The notes beneath the pieces are model-generated. The model did not search any database. It saw nothing but the letters and a program-made list of their open reading frames with translations, and was not told the DNA's origin. Made by a program: the position numbers and the translations under genes. Below, piece after piece: positions 34,543 to 43,635 of a stretch of 64,000 nt of DNA. The stretch spans positions 992,001 through 1,056,000 of the forward strand of contig NC_021289.1 in assembly GCF_000402035.1 (NCBI RefSeq), written 5' to 3'. Numbering within the stretch: position 1 is the first letter of the stretch; every line of letters begins with the position of its first letter. Source of the DNA: Caballeronia insecticola. GTDB taxonomy: Bacteria > Pseudomonadota > Gammaproteobacteria > Burkholderiales > Burkholderiaceae.

Positions 34543-36140
34543 GCACGCCCGACGACATGCCCGATGCCGAAGTCGTGCCGCGCAAGCGCTGGCGCATTCC
34601 CTGGATCTGGATCGTGCCCGCGATCGCGGTGGCGGTGGGCGTGTGGCTCGCCGTGCAATCGGTGCTGCAACAAGGCCCAACCGTCACGATCACGTTCAAG
34701 AGCGGCGAAGGGCTCGAAGCCGGCAAGACGAAGATCAAGTTCAAGGACGTGGACATCGGCCTCGTGAAATCGGTGGCCTTGTCGAAGGACTACAAGCGCG
34801 TCATCGCCACGGCGGAACTCACGCGCGACGCCTCCAACATGCTCGTCGACGACACGCGCTTCTGGGTCGTGCGTCCGCGCGTGGCGGGCGGCTCGGTGTC
34901 GGGCATCAGCACGCTGTTGTCGGGCGCGTATATCGGCATGGATATCGGCCACACGAAAAGCGCCCGGCGCGATTACACAGGCCTCGAAACGCCGCCGGTT
35001 TTCGCGAGCGACGTGCCCGGCCGCCAGTTCATCCTGAAGGCGACGGATCTGGGCTCGGTCGATGTCGGCACGCCGGTCTACTTCAGGCGCCTGCAAGTGG
35101 GCCAGGTGACGGCGTTCGAACTCGACAAGGACGGCAGCGGCGTCACGCTGCGCGTGTTCGTCAACTCGCCGTACGACCGCTACGTCAACGCCGATTCGCG
35201 CTTCTGGCAGGCGGGCGGCATCGATGTGTCGCTCAGCACCGACGGCCTCAAGGTCAACACGCAATCGCTCGTGTCGATACTGATCGGCGGACTCGCGTTC
35301 GAGACGCCTGCGGTGTCGCTCAGTTGGGCCGAAGCGCCCGCCGACACGACCTTCAACCTGTTTTCAACGCGCGCCGATGCGCTGCGCGTGCAGGAGCGCA
35401 TCGTCGATACATACGTGTTCGCGTTCGAAGGCTCGGTGCGCGGTCTCGCGGTGGGCGCGCCGGTGGAATTCCGCGGCATTCCGATCGGCGAGGTCGCGGC
35501 GATCTATACGCGTTTCGATCCGGTCACGAAGCGCATCAGCATACCGGTCGAAGTCAAGATTTATCCGGAGCGCTTTACGTCGCGTTTCGCAAGCGAGCCG
35601 AAGGGCGGCCGGATGGTGACGGATCGCCACGCGCTCGCGGATTTGCTGGTCGAGCGCGGGCTGCGCGGGCAGTTGCGCACGGGCAGTCTGCTGACGGGCC
35701 AGCTCTATGTCGCGATGGATTTCTTCCCCGGCGCGAAGAAGGCGGGCATCGACTGGGAACGTTCGCCGCCCGAAATGCCGACGACGCCGAGCGGCCTCGA
35801 ATCGTTGCAGGATTCGATGAACCGCATCATCACGCGTATCGACAAGCTGCCGATCGAAGAACTCACCGCGAGCGCGCGCCAGACGCTGAACAGCACGAGC
35901 CAGTTGATGCGCAACATCGATACGCAAGTCGTGCCGCAAGCCACGTCGACGCTGTCCGCCGCGCGCGCCGCGCTCGATGCGGCGCACTCGACGCTGATGC
36001 CGGACTCGGGTCTGCAACAGGACACCGCCGAAGCGGTTCGCGAACTGACGCGCACGGCGGCATCGTTCCGCAGTCTCGCGGATTATTTGCAGCAGCATCC
36101 GGAAGCGTTGCTGCGCGGCAAGCCGGAGGACAAGAAGTGA
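34539..36140 (+). CDS. pqiB: PqiB, MCE-domain intermembrane transport protein
   Basis: This 533-residue protein has one N-terminal transmembrane helix (IPWIWIVPAIAVAVGVWLAVQSVL) and three MlaD/MCE domains, seen at GPTVTITFKSGEGLEAGKTKIKFKDVDIG, GRQFILKATDLGSVDVGTPVYFRRLQVG and FEGSVRGLAVGAPVEFRGIPIGEV. A helical C-terminus follows. It forms hexameric stacked rings bridging inner and outer membranes for lipid transport. The frame is open back to 33918, but ATG 34539 overlaps the pqiA stop and fits the domain start. pqiC follows with a 1-bp overlap. Confidence 0.94.
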   Translation: MSTPDDMPDAEVVPRKRWRIPWIWIVPAIAVAVGVWLAVQSVLQQGPTVTITFKSGEGLEAGKTKIKFKDVDIGLVKSVALSKDYKRVIATAELTRDASNMLVDDTRFWVVRPRVAGGSVSGISTLLSGAYIGMDIGHTKSARRDYTGLETPPVFASDVPGRQFILKATDLGSVDVGTPVYFRRLQVGQVTAFELDKDGSGVTLRVFVNSPYDRYVNADSRFWQAGGIDVSLSTDGLKVNTQSLVSILIGGLAFETPAVSLSWAEAPADTTFNLFSTRADALRVQERIVDTYVFAFEGSVRGLAVGAPVEFRGIPIGEVAAIYTRFDPVTKRISIPVEVKIYPERFTSRFASEPKGGRMVTDRHALADLLVERGLRGQLRTGSLLTGQLYVAMDFFPGAKKAGIDWERSPPEMPTTPSGLESLQDSMNRIITRIDKLPIEELTASARQTLNSTSQLMRNIDTQVVPQATSTLSAARAALDAAHSTLMPDSGLQQDTAEAVRELTRTAASFRSLADYLQQHPEALLRGKPEDKK

Positions 36141-36724
36141 TGCGGCCCGTTCTCGTGTTCCTCGTTCCAGCCATGGCGATCCTGGCCGGATGCACTTCGC
36201 CCCGCGCGAGCTTTTACCGGCTGAGCGCCGATCCGTCGCTGAGCGCGGCCACCGCGCGCGCGCCGCAGCGGCCTGTGATTGTCGGACCGGTGACGGTGCC
36301 CGATCTCGTCGATCGTCCGCAGATCGTCACGCGCAACACGAACAACGAGGTTGCGCTCAACGAGTACGCGCGCTGGGGCGAGCCGCTCAGGAGCAGCGTG
36401 GCGGACGCCATCGCCGGCGATCTCGCGGTGCTGCTCGGCTCGAATCGCGTGGCGGTGGCATCGCGCGCGGTCGCGGACCCGCAGGCGTATCGCGTGCGCG
36501 TCGATATCCAGCAGTTCGAATCCGTTCCCGGCGATGCCGTCGCGATCGACGCGCAATGGTCCGTGCGCCGCTTCGGCGACGACAACGCGCTAAACGGCCG
36601 CTCGCTCGTGCGCGAGCCGGTCACGGGCCCGGACTTCGATGCGCTAGTGGCCGCACACAGCCGCGCGCTCGCGAGCGTGAGCCGCGATATCGCGACGGCG
36701 ATCGAGCGTGATCCTTTGCCTTAG
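36140..36724 (+). CDS. pqiC: PqiC, outer-membrane lipoprotein of the Pqi system
   Basis: This 194-residue lipoprotein (MRPVLVFLVPAMAILAGC, Cys18) has the ABC-type transport auxiliary domain: SFYRLSADPSL, PVIVGPVTVPDLVDRPQIVTR, RWGEPLRSSVADAIAGDLAVLLGSNRV. It anchors the PqiB tunnel at the outer membrane. It ends the six-gene RND-pqiABC unit and converges on ackA, whose stop is 6 bp away. Confidence 0.92.
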   Translation: MRPVLVFLVPAMAILAGCTSPRASFYRLSADPSLSAATARAPQRPVIVGPVTVPDLVDRPQIVTRNTNNEVALNEYARWGEPLRSSVADAIAGDLAVLLGSNRVAVASRAVADPQAYRVRVDIQQFESVPGDAVAIDAQWSVRRFGDDNALNGRSLVREPVTGPDFDALVAAHSRALASVSRDIATAIERDPLP

Positions 36725-36730
36725 GGTTGA

Positions 36731-37921
36731 TTAAGCGCGGGTCGAGTCGATCAACTCCAGCGTATGCCGCGCGATCATCAGTTCCTCGTTGGTCGGAATC
36801 ACCCACGCGCTTACCCGGCTCGCCGCCGTGCTGATGCGCGGGCCGTTGCCGTCGTTCGCGCGTGCATCGAACTCGATGCCCCACCATTGCGCTTGCTCGC
36901 ACACGCGCCGCCGCACTTCCGCCGCATGCTCGCCGATGCCCGCCGTGAAGACCACGGCGTCGAGTCCTTGCAGCGCGGCGGCCATCGAACCGAGTTCGCG
37001 GGCAATGCGATACACGTAGAGATCGATGGCGAACTGTGCGCGTTCATCGCTGCTCGCGAGGAGCGCGCGCATGTCGCCCGAGATGCCGGACACGCCGAGC
37101 AGTCCCGATCCGCGATACAGCAGGTCTTCGATGTCGCGCGCGCTCATGCCGAGTTCATCGAGCATATAGAGCATCACGCCCGGATCGAGATTGCCGCAGC
37201 GCGTGCCCATCATGAGGCCATCGACGGCGGTAAAGCCCATGGTCGTCGCGATGCTCTTGCCTGCGTGCATCGCGCATAAGCTCGCGCCGTTGCCGAGATG
37301 CGCGACCACCGTGCGGCCGCGCGCGGCGTCCGGCGCGATCTGCGGCAGCGCGCCTGCAATGTATTCGTACGACAGGCCATGAAAGCCGTAGCGCCGCACG
37401 CCGTTCTTCGTGATCGATTCGGGCAGCGCGAACGCCTGCGCGAGCGGGTCCTGCGTCGCATGAAAGGCCGTGTCGAAACAGGCCACCTGCGGCATCGCCG
37501 GATTGCGTTCGGCGATGATGCGAATCGGCTTCAGATTGTGCGGCTGATGCAGCGGCGCGAGCGGCGTGAGCTTATCGAGTTCGGCGACGATCTCGTCGTT
37601 CGTCAGCACCGGCTTCGTGAAATGCGCGCCGCCATGCACGACACGATGCCCCACGCCGATCAGCCGATGCCCCGCGCCGTGGCCGCGCAGGAACGCGCCG
37701 AGATGCGCGATCGCATCGGCGTGTTCGAGCCGCGTGCCTTCGCCCCATGCATGCTCGCCGGTTTTCTTGCCGTTCGCATCGTAGGCGATGAAGTGCGGCG
37801 AATCGAACAGCCCTTCGACCTGCCCGCGCGTGACTAGCGCGAGTTCGTCGCGCTCCACGTCGAACGCGCTGAACTTGATGCTCGACGATCCCGCGTTGAG
37901 AACCAGAATGACGTCGGCCAT
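36731..37921 (-). CDS. ackA: Acetate kinase
   Basis: This 396-residue ASKHA-fold kinase converts acetyl phosphate plus ADP to acetate plus ATP. Motifs are VLNAGSSSIKFSAFD (N-terminal phosphate loop), GHRVVHGG, CFDTAFHAT, YGFHGLSYEYIAG and VAHLGNGASLCAMHAGKSIATTMGFT, with VFTAGIGEHAAEVR near the C-terminus. The start at 37921 (MADVILVLNAG) has GGGTGA upstream. It lies 4 bp after pta, so the two form one operon for substrate-level phosphorylation under oxygen limitation or overflow. Confidence 0.95.
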   Translation of the reverse strand: MADVILVLNAGSSSIKFSAFDVERDELALVTRGQVEGLFDSPHFIAYDANGKKTGEHAWGEGTRLEHADAIAHLGAFLRGHGAGHRLIGVGHRVVHGGAHFTKPVLTNDEIVAELDKLTPLAPLHQPHNLKPIRIIAERNPAMPQVACFDTAFHATQDPLAQAFALPESITKNGVRRYGFHGLSYEYIAGALPQIAPDAARGRTVVAHLGNGASLCAMHAGKSIATTMGFTAVDGLMMGTRCGNLDPGVMLYMLDELGMSARDIEDLLYRGSGLLGVSGISGDMRALLASSDERAQFAIDLYVYRIARELGSMAAALQGLDAVVFTAGIGEHAAEVRRRVCEQAQWWGIEFDARANDGNGPRISTAASRVSAWVIPTNEELMIARHTLELIDSTRA

Positions 37922-37925
37922 GATG

Positions 37926-38864
37926 TCACCCGCTGACTTGCGTCTGCTCGCGACGCTTCGATGCCACGAGCGACGCAACCGCGCACGAAGCCAGCCGCGA
38001 TTGCAGCGAATCGGCGCGGCTCGTCAGAATGACCGGCACGCGTGCACCGAGCACGATGCCCGCGGCGTCCGCGCCCGCGAGAAACGACAGACTCTTCGCG
38101 AGCATGTTGCCCGCTTCGAGATCGGGCACGATCAGCACGTTCGCGCGCCCCGCGACCGGCGAATCGATCTTCTTCGTGCGGGCGGCTTCGAGATCGATCG
38201 CGTTGTCGAGCGCGAGCGGTCCGTCAACGAGCGCGCCCGTGATCTGATGCCGGTCGACCATCTTGCAGAGCGCCGCTGCTTCCAGAGTCGATGGCACTTT
38301 CGGGTTCACCGTTTCCATCGCCGAAAGAATCGCGACGCGCACTTCCTCAAAACGCAACGCGTGCCCGAGTTCGATGGCGTTCTGCACGATATCGACTTTC
38401 TCGGCGAGCGTGGGCGCGATGTTGATCGCCGCGTCGCTGATGATGAGCACATTCTCGTGGCCCGGCACATCCATGATGAAACAATGCGACACGCGCCGCG
38501 CCGTGCGCAGGCCGCCTTCGCGGCTGACGACCGCGGCCATCACTTCGTCGGTATGCAGGCTGCCTTTCATGAGCGCCTCGGCACGCGCTTCGCGCACCAG
38601 TTCGACGGCCTTCTGCGCGGCGGCGTGACTGTGCGGCGCATCGACCACCGGAAAGCCCGCGATGTTGAGGTTGCATTCCTCCGCGACTTCGCGGATGCGC
38701 TCGCGCGGCCCGACGAGCAGCGGCGCGATCAGCCCCATTTCCGCGGCCTTGACCGCGCTTTCCAGCGATGTGCGGTCGCACGGATGCGCAACCGCAACAG
38801 TAAGCGGCGGCAACGAGCGGCATACGTCGATGAGCCGCTGATACTTCTCGTGTGTATGTTCCAT
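37926..38864 (-). CDS. pta: Phosphate acetyl/butyryltransferase
   Basis: This 312-residue PTA_PTB-domain enzyme transfers the acyl group from CoA to phosphate. Segments include LTVAVAHPCDRTSLESAVKAAEMGLIAPLLVGP, ALMKGSLHTDEVMAAVV, VSHCFIMDVPGH, LIISDAAINIAPTLAEKVDIVQNAI and SPVAGRANVLIVPDLEAGNMLAKSL. It corresponds to the short PTA/PTB form, not the long Pta with an N-terminal regulatory domain. The start at 38864 (MEHTHEKYQR) follows GGAAGGCGAA. It is upstream of ackA in the same operon. Confidence 0.9.
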   Translation of the reverse strand: MEHTHEKYQRLIDVCRSLPPLTVAVAHPCDRTSLESAVKAAEMGLIAPLLVGPRERIREVAEECNLNIAGFPVVDAPHSHAAAQKAVELVREARAEALMKGSLHTDEVMAAVVSREGGLRTARRVSHCFIMDVPGHENVLIISDAAINIAPTLAEKVDIVQNAIELGHALRFEEVRVAILSAMETVNPKVPSTLEAAALCKMVDRHQITGALVDGPLALDNAIDLEAARTKKIDSPVAGRANVLIVPDLEAGNMLAKSLSFLAGADAAGIVLGARVPVILTSRADSLQSRLASCAVASLVASKRREQTQVSG

Positions 38865-38912
38865 TTCGCCTTCCGGTGAGGACTTTGGCCCGAACGCCAT
38901 CATCAGAATATA

Positions 38913-38927
38913 GGCGCAACGTGCGCC
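38913..38927. other. Short hairpin between SulP gene and pta
   Basis: GGCGCA-ACG-TGCGCC forms a 6-bp perfect stem with a 3-base loop in the 87-bp gap after the SulP stop and before pta. There is no T-run, so attenuation or mRNA processing is as likely as termination. Confidence 0.35.
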
Positions 38928-38951
38928 AAGCGTATGTCAAAACGCGGCGGT

Positions 38952-40625
38952 TCAGTCACGCGCGACGATCTCCCGATACTTGCTCACCACATGTTCGAGG
39001 TTATAGAACATGCGCGTTTCGCCAAGCGTTGCACCCAGCGGCGAGCGCCGCATTGCCGCGAGCACGCCGGGGTTCAGCCCCGCGACCCAGAGCGTCGTGC
39101 CGCTGGCCGCAAGACGCTTCTCGGCATCGGCCATCATCTTGAGCGCCGTGTATTCGACATCGAACACGCGGCTCAGATCGAGCACGACGATGCGCGCATT
39201 CGCTTCACGCACGAGCGGGCGCATCTTGTCCGCGACGCGTTGCGCGTTCGCAAAGAAGATGCGTCCTTCGGGACGCAGCAGCAGCAGGCCGGGAAACGCT
39301 TCGTCTTCGGGATGCCGCTTCGAGTCGCGCCGGAACACGTTCGTGCCCGGTATGCGTTTAAGTGCGTACACGGGCGGATCCGACACCTGATGCGCAAGCG
39401 CGAACAGCGATACGACGATCGCCACGACAATGCCCTCCAGCGTCCCGAGCAACACGACGCCCGCGCATGCAGACAGCGCCCAGACGAACTCGGTGCGGCG
39501 AATCTTCAGGATCGCGCGAAACTCGGCGGGGCTGAAGAGTCCCACCGAATAGAACACGACGACGGCCGCGAGCGTCGCGTGCGGCATCGGCGACATCAAG
39601 GGCGCGAAGATCAGGATGACCGCGAGCGCGAGCGCCGCCGTCACAAGGCCCGCGAGTTGCGTACGCGCGCCCGCCTGCCGGTTCACGGCGGTCTGACTCG
39701 TTCCGCCGCCCGACACCATCGCGCCGAGCAACGCGCCGCCCGCGTTCGCGAGCCCGGTCGCGAGCAGTTCACGGTTCGCGTCAGGCGTGGGTTCGTCGTT
39801 GCGCGCGAACGCGCGAGCCGCCGCGATGCTCTCCGTGAAGCTCATCAGCGCAATGCCCAGTGCATCGGGCCACAACCGCAATGCAAGCGACGCATCGGGC
39901 TTCGTCCATGACGGCAATCCCGCCGGCACCGCGCCGACCGTCTCGACGCCAAACTTGCGCAAGTCGAACACGGCCACCGCGATGATCGCCGCCGCGACGA
40001 CGAACAACGGCGCCGGCGCGCGCGGCGCGAAGCGTCCGAGCAGAAGCAGCGCGGCAAGCGTCAGCAATGCGAGCGCCAGCGTGCCGACGGACGTATGCGG
40101 CAGCCCCGCGAGAAAAGCGCCGACATTATGAAAGAACGATCCCTTCGGATAATGAAGGCCGAAGAGCTTCGGCAGCTGGTCCATGACAATGACGACGGCC
40201 ACGCCCGCCTTGAAGCCGACCAGTACCGGTTCGGAGATGAAGTTGGCGACGAAGCCGAGCCGCAGAATCGCGGCCGCGACGAGCATCATGCCGACGAGCA
40301 GCGTCAATGTGGCGTTCGCCACGGCCAGCATGCCCGGATCGTCATCGACGAGGACGACGCCGAACGCGTTGGCCGAGAGAATCGCGAGCGTGGTCGTCGT
40401 GCTCACGCTCAAGGCGCGCGACGTTCCGAACCACGCGTAGATGAACATCGGCACGCATGCCGTGTAGAGGCCGACCTGAACGGGCAACCCGGCGATGGTC
40501 GCATAGGCGAGCGCCTTCGGCACGACGACCGCCGCCGCCGCCAGCCCGGCGAGGATGTCGGCGCGCGCCCACTGCTTCTCGTAGCCGTGAAGCCATCCGG
40601 GCGCCAGGGACATGCGCCGCCGCAT
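38952..40625 (-). CDS. SulP family inorganic anion transporter with STAS domain
   Basis: This 557-residue protein has about 12 transmembrane helices: DILAGLAAAAVVVPKALAYATIAGLPVQVGLYTACVPMFIYAWFG, VLVGFKAGVAVVIVMDQLPKLFG, VSGGGTSQTAVNRQAGARTQLAGLV. A C-terminal STAS domain covers about residues 440-557 (RPEGRIFFANAQRVADKM, VVLDLSRVFDVEYTALKMM). SulP proteins carry sulfate, bicarbonate or dicarboxylates. ATG 40625 is used; 40613 is an alternative. It sits 26 bp after PPK2 in a same-strand group, and its upstream open frame overlaps ppk2 and is not coding. Confidence 0.9.
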   Translation of the reverse strand: MRRRMSLAPGWLHGYEKQWARADILAGLAAAAVVVPKALAYATIAGLPVQVGLYTACVPMFIYAWFGTSRALSVSTTTTLAILSANAFGVVLVDDDPGMLAVANATLTLLVGMMLVAAAILRLGFVANFISEPVLVGFKAGVAVVIVMDQLPKLFGLHYPKGSFFHNVGAFLAGLPHTSVGTLALALLTLAALLLLGRFAPRAPAPLFVVAAAIIAVAVFDLRKFGVETVGAVPAGLPSWTKPDASLALRLWPDALGIALMSFTESIAAARAFARNDEPTPDANRELLATGLANAGGALLGAMVSGGGTSQTAVNRQAGARTQLAGLVTAALALAVILIFAPLMSPMPHATLAAVVVFYSVGLFSPAEFRAILKIRRTEFVWALSACAGVVLLGTLEGIVVAIVVSLFALAHQVSDPPVYALKRIPGTNVFRRDSKRHPEDEAFPGLLLLRPEGRIFFANAQRVADKMRPLVREANARIVVLDLSRVFDVEYTALKMMADAEKRLAASGTTLWVAGLNPGVLAAMRRSPLGATLGETRMFYNLEHVVSKYREIVARD

Positions 40626-40651
40626 GGCTATGCCGTGTCCCGGCGCATCGC

Positions 40652-41485
40652 CTAGAAGCGCTCGGGCACGTATCTGAGCGGCCGCTCGCTTTCGCGATAG
40701 CCCTCCGGCTTCTGCCGCTTCGGCAGCTTCACTTTTTCGCGCGGCACGGGCTCGTAGGGAATGCTCGCCAGCAAATGGCTGATCAGATTCAGGCGCGCGC
40801 GGCGCTTGTCGTCGGAACGCACGACGTACCACGGCGCGTGGTCGGTGTCGGTCGCATCGAACATGTCGTCGCGGGCGCGCGAATAGTCGTACCAGCGGCT
40901 GTACGAGCGCAGGTCCATCGGCGAGAGTTTCCAGATCTTGCGCTCGTCCTGTATGCGCTCTTCCAGACGCCGCGTCTGTTCTTCCTGACCGACTTCGAGC
41001 CAGTACTTGAGCAGCACGATGCCCGAATCGATGATCGCGCGCTCGACGAGCGGCAAGCCTCTCAGGAACGTCGTCACCTGTTCGCCGGTGCAGAATCCCA
41101 TCACTCGCTCGACGCCCGCGCGGTTGTACCAGCTTCGGTCGAACAAGGTGATTTCGCCCGCCGCGGGAAGATGCGGCAAGTAACGCTGCACGTACATCTG
41201 GGTCTTCTCGCGCTCGGTCGGCGCCGGCAGCGCGACCACGCGGAAGATGCGCGGACTCACGCGCTCGGTGATCGCCTTGATCGCGCCGCCCTTGCCCGCG
41301 CCGTCGCGTCCCTCGAAGACGATGCAGATCTTCGCGCCGGTATGCACCGCCCATTCCTGCAGCTTCACGAGTTCGACATGCAGGCGTGCAAGTTCCTTCT
41401 CATACTGTTTTCTGCTCAGGCGCTCACGCACGCCGGCGCCTTCGCGCGCGCTGCGCGCGTCCCTGACAGCCTTGTCGTCTTTCAT
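40652..41485 (-). CDS. ppk2: Polyphosphate kinase 2
   Basis: This 277-residue P-loop kinase uses polyphosphate to phosphorylate nucleoside phosphates or the reverse. Walker A is FEGRDGAGKGGAIKAI, Walker B is LFDRSWYNRAGVERVMGF, and the lid is EEQTRRLEERIQDERKIWKLSPMD; PWYVVRSDDKRRARLN follows. One PPK2 domain of this length is typical of class I enzymes. It lies between the RRM protein and the SulP transporter on the minus strand; a link to low-oxygen energy management is inference from the pta-ackA neighbours. Confidence 0.93.
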   Translation of the reverse strand: MKDDKAVRDARSAREGAGVRERLSRKQYEKELARLHVELVKLQEWAVHTGAKICIVFEGRDGAGKGGAIKAITERVSPRIFRVVALPAPTEREKTQMYVQRYLPHLPAAGEITLFDRSWYNRAGVERVMGFCTGEQVTTFLRGLPLVERAIIDSGIVLLKYWLEVGQEEQTRRLEERIQDERKIWKLSPMDLRSYSRWYDYSRARDDMFDATDTDHAPWYVVRSDDKRRARLNLISHLLASIPYEPVPREKVKLPKRQKPEGYRESERPLRYVPERF

Positions 41486-41506
41486 CGCCGTGTCCTCGCG
41501 ACACCG

Positions 41507-41764
41507 TCAGGTTTCATTGCGCCCGGGCATGACCTGCACCATGAGCGTGCGTTCCTTCCAGAACATGTTGTGGATGCGCGGCTGAAACGTGCGCAGCACG
41601 TGCGCTTCGATCGAATCGAAACTGACGACCGCGGCCGGACGTTCGCCGGTGCCGTGCACGCGCCGGATCGAATCGAAAGATGGAAAGCCGTAATGGCAGA
41701 GAAACTGACGGATTTCGTCGTCGGTCGTGGACTCGTCGACATTGCCTACCCAGAGATCGGCCAT
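41507..41764 (-). CDS. Small RNA-binding protein (RRM domain)
   Basis: This 85-residue protein begins MADLWVGNVDESTTDDEIRQFLCHYGF, a single RNA recognition motif. RNP2 is LWVGNV and the RNP1 region is ERPAAVVSFDS. Small bacterial RRM proteins are often cold or stress induced. GGAGGAATGCTCG precedes ATG 41764. It is upstream of ppk2 on the same strand, 21 bp away. Confidence 0.82.
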   Translation of the reverse strand: MADLWVGNVDESTTDDEIRQFLCHYGFPSFDSIRRVHGTGERPAAVVSFDSIEAHVLRTFQPRIHNMFWKERTLMVQVMPGRNET

Positions 41765-41810
41765 CGAGCATTCCTCCAAAGGGTCGTGCGGTAGTTTCGG
41801 AGCGCGGACC

Positions 41811-42023
41811 TCAGGTCGGTCCGTCGCGCTTCCCGGATCTGCGCTGCGCCAGCGGATTCAGCGCGACGACGAATATCAGAATGCCGAGGGCAAGCGCCAG
41901 CATTCCGTAGCGGAATTCCGGCTTCACGTCATACAGGACACCGTGGATCGTGAAATACAGCCCGCCGAGCCAGATGAACACGCCGGTCGAGGCAATCACC
42001 ATGCGAGGCTCGTTCAGTCTCAT
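41811..42023 (-). CDS. Small membrane protein of unknown function
   Basis: This 70-residue protein has two hydrophobic segments (MVIASTGVFIWLGGLYFTIHGVL and YGMLALALGILIFVVALNPL) and a basic C-terminus (AQRRSGKRDG). No family is recognised. GGGGAG eight bases before the ATG supports translation. It lies 46 bp upstream of the RRM gene, so it may open the minus-strand group running to ackA. Confidence 0.65.
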   Translation of the reverse strand: MRLNEPRMVIASTGVFIWLGGLYFTIHGVLYDVKPEFRYGMLALALGILIFVVALNPLAQRRSGKRDGPT

Positions 42024-42121
42024 CGAGGTCTCCCCGATACCGTGCGCGCGATAACTTCAGTTTAGGAAACTCCGCGCCTCTTCGTCACGCTATGTGACGT
42101 TCCCGATGCATGGTGCATGCG

Positions 42122-42595
42122 TTATTGAATCGAGTAGCCGCGTCCCTGCATGCAGGCGCCCCACGCGCGATAGTACGTGGTCATCGCGCCCTGACTCTGC
42201 GCCTGCGCGTTCGCCTGTTGCGCGCGCTTTTCCTGCCGCGCCCGCGCGCCGCCCGCCATCGTGCCGGCGACCGCGCCGACCGCCGCGCCCTTGCCGGCAT
42301 CGCCCGCGATCGCGCCGATGGCAGCGCCGCCCGCCGCGCCGCGCGCCGCCCCGCCTACGCGCTGTCCGCCGCCCACGGCCGCACCGCCTTGCGGAGGCGG
42401 CGCCGTCGACGCCATCGCCGGATCGATGCCCGTGTTGCTCTTGGCCCAGCTATAGCACGCGCCATCGTCGTTTTGCTGTTGCTGTGCGCTTTGCCCTTTG
42501 GCCGGATACGCGATCGGCTTGCTCTGCGCGACAACATCCAGCGCGATCGCAGCCAGCACGATGGCGCAGCCCGCCCGTACACTCCTTGCTTTCAT
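42122..42595 (-). CDS. Glycine-zipper (YMGG-like) exported protein
   Basis: This 157-residue protein has a signal peptide (CAIVLAAIALDVVAQ), a Gln-rich linker and a Gly/Ala-rich core (residues about 72-115, GGAARGAAGGAAIGAIAGDAG...) with the GxxxG spacing of glycine zippers found in outer-membrane or stress lipoprotein-like proteins. The tail YYRAWGACMQGRGYSIQ has a cysteine that may pair with the one near residue 47. The function is unknown. It is separated from the 70-residue gene by 98 bp. Confidence 0.75.
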   Translation of the reverse strand: MKARSVRAGCAIVLAAIALDVVAQSKPIAYPAKGQSAQQQQNDDGACYSWAKSNTGIDPAMASTAPPPQGGAAVGGGQRVGGAARGAAGGAAIGAIAGDAGKGAAVGAVAGTMAGGARARQEKRAQQANAQAQSQGAMTTYYRAWGACMQGRGYSIQ

Positions 42596-42624
42596 GACGA
42601 CTCCTTGTTGAACCCGATGGTTCG

Positions 42625-43620
42625 CTAGGCGGCTTTCACCTCGTTCTCCAGCTTTTCGTTCTTCTCGAATGCCATGATGCTCTGCATCGTCGTTTCGCAG
42701 ATGGTCGTCAATGCTTCGCGCGTCAGATACGCCTGATGCCCCGTTACGATCACATTGGGAAACGACACGAGACGCTGGAAGATATCGTCGGTGATGATTT
42801 CGCTGGACAGGTCGCGAAAGAACAGATCGGCTTCCTGTTCATAGACGTCGATTCCGAGTCCGCCCAGTTGACCGCTCTTCAGCGCCTCGATGGCGGCCTC
42901 GGTATCGATCAGCGCGCCGCGGCTCGTGTTGATGAGCAACGCGCCCGGCTTCGCGCGTCTGAGCGTTTCCGAATTGATGATGTGATGCGTCGCGGGCGTC
43001 AGCGGGCAAAACAGCGCGATGATGTCCGCCCGCCCGCCGATTTCGCCAGGCGTTGCATAACGCCCGCCAAGCGCTTCAAACTGCGGCGACGGATAAGGAT
43101 CGAAGCCGATCACGTCGCAGCCGAAGCCGATCATGATCTGCGCGAACACGCAGCCGATCTTGCCCGTGCCGACCACGGCCACGGTCTTGCCGTACAGATC
43201 GAAACCGATCAGGCCGTCGAGCGAAAAATTCGAATCGCGCGTGCGGTTATAGGCGCGATGCACCTTGCGGTTGATCGCGAGCAACAGCGCCACCGCGTGT
43301 TCCGCAACCGAATTGGGCGAATAGTCGACCACGCGCACCACTTTCAGGCCGAGCTGAGCCGCCGCTTTCAGATCGACATTGTTGAAGCCCGTGCAGCGCA
43401 GCGCGATCAGGCGCGTGCCGCCCTTGTGCAGCGCCTCGAGCACGTCGGCGTTCGCTTTGTCATTGACAAAGACGCAGACCGCGCCGAAGCCCGCGGCGAG
43501 ATCGACGTTATCCATGTCGAGTGATTCGTCGAAATACCGCAGCTTATGATTGGTTGCCTTGTTCGCCTCGTCGAGATACTGGCGTTCGTAAGGCGTCGAA
43601 CTGAAAATCGCTACTTCCAT
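42625..43620 (-). CDS. ldhA: D-lactate dehydrogenase (2-hydroxyacid dehydrogenase family)
   Basis: This 331-residue NAD-dependent enzyme reduces pyruvate to D-lactate. The nucleotide fold is VAVVGTGKIGCVFAQIMIGFGCDVIGFDPYP. The catalytic residues are Arg in LLINTSRGALID, Glu in GLGIDVYEQEADLFF and His in VIVTGHQAYLT. The sequence EQEADLFFRDLSSEIITDD is typical of fermentative LdhA. It lies 15 bp after the AspT-like exchanger on the same strand, in the same block as pta-ackA, consistent with micro-oxic fermentation. Confidence 0.92.
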   Translation of the reverse strand: MEVAIFSSTPYERQYLDEANKATNHKLRYFDESLDMDNVDLAAGFGAVCVFVNDKANADVLEALHKGGTRLIALRCTGFNNVDLKAAAQLGLKVVRVVDYSPNSVAEHAVALLLAINRKVHRAYNRTRDSNFSLDGLIGFDLYGKTVAVVGTGKIGCVFAQIMIGFGCDVIGFDPYPSPQFEALGGRYATPGEIGGRADIIALFCPLTPATHHIINSETLRRAKPGALLINTSRGALIDTEAAIEALKSGQLGGLGIDVYEQEADLFFRDLSSEIITDDIFQRLVSFPNVIVTGHQAYLTREALTTICETTMQSIMAFEKNEKLENEVKAA

Positions 43621-43635
43621 GTCGTTCCCCTTGGG

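Noticed and set aside
36725..36775. TTGAT ... ATCAA inverted pair at the pqiC/ackA junction as an Fnr/Anr box
   Set aside because: The half-sites are about 18 bp apart rather than 4 and lie at the 3' ends of two convergent genes.
38952..41354. 800-residue frame including the SulP gene
   Set aside because: The first 240 or so residues are the shadow of ppk2; SulP begins at 40625 or 40613.
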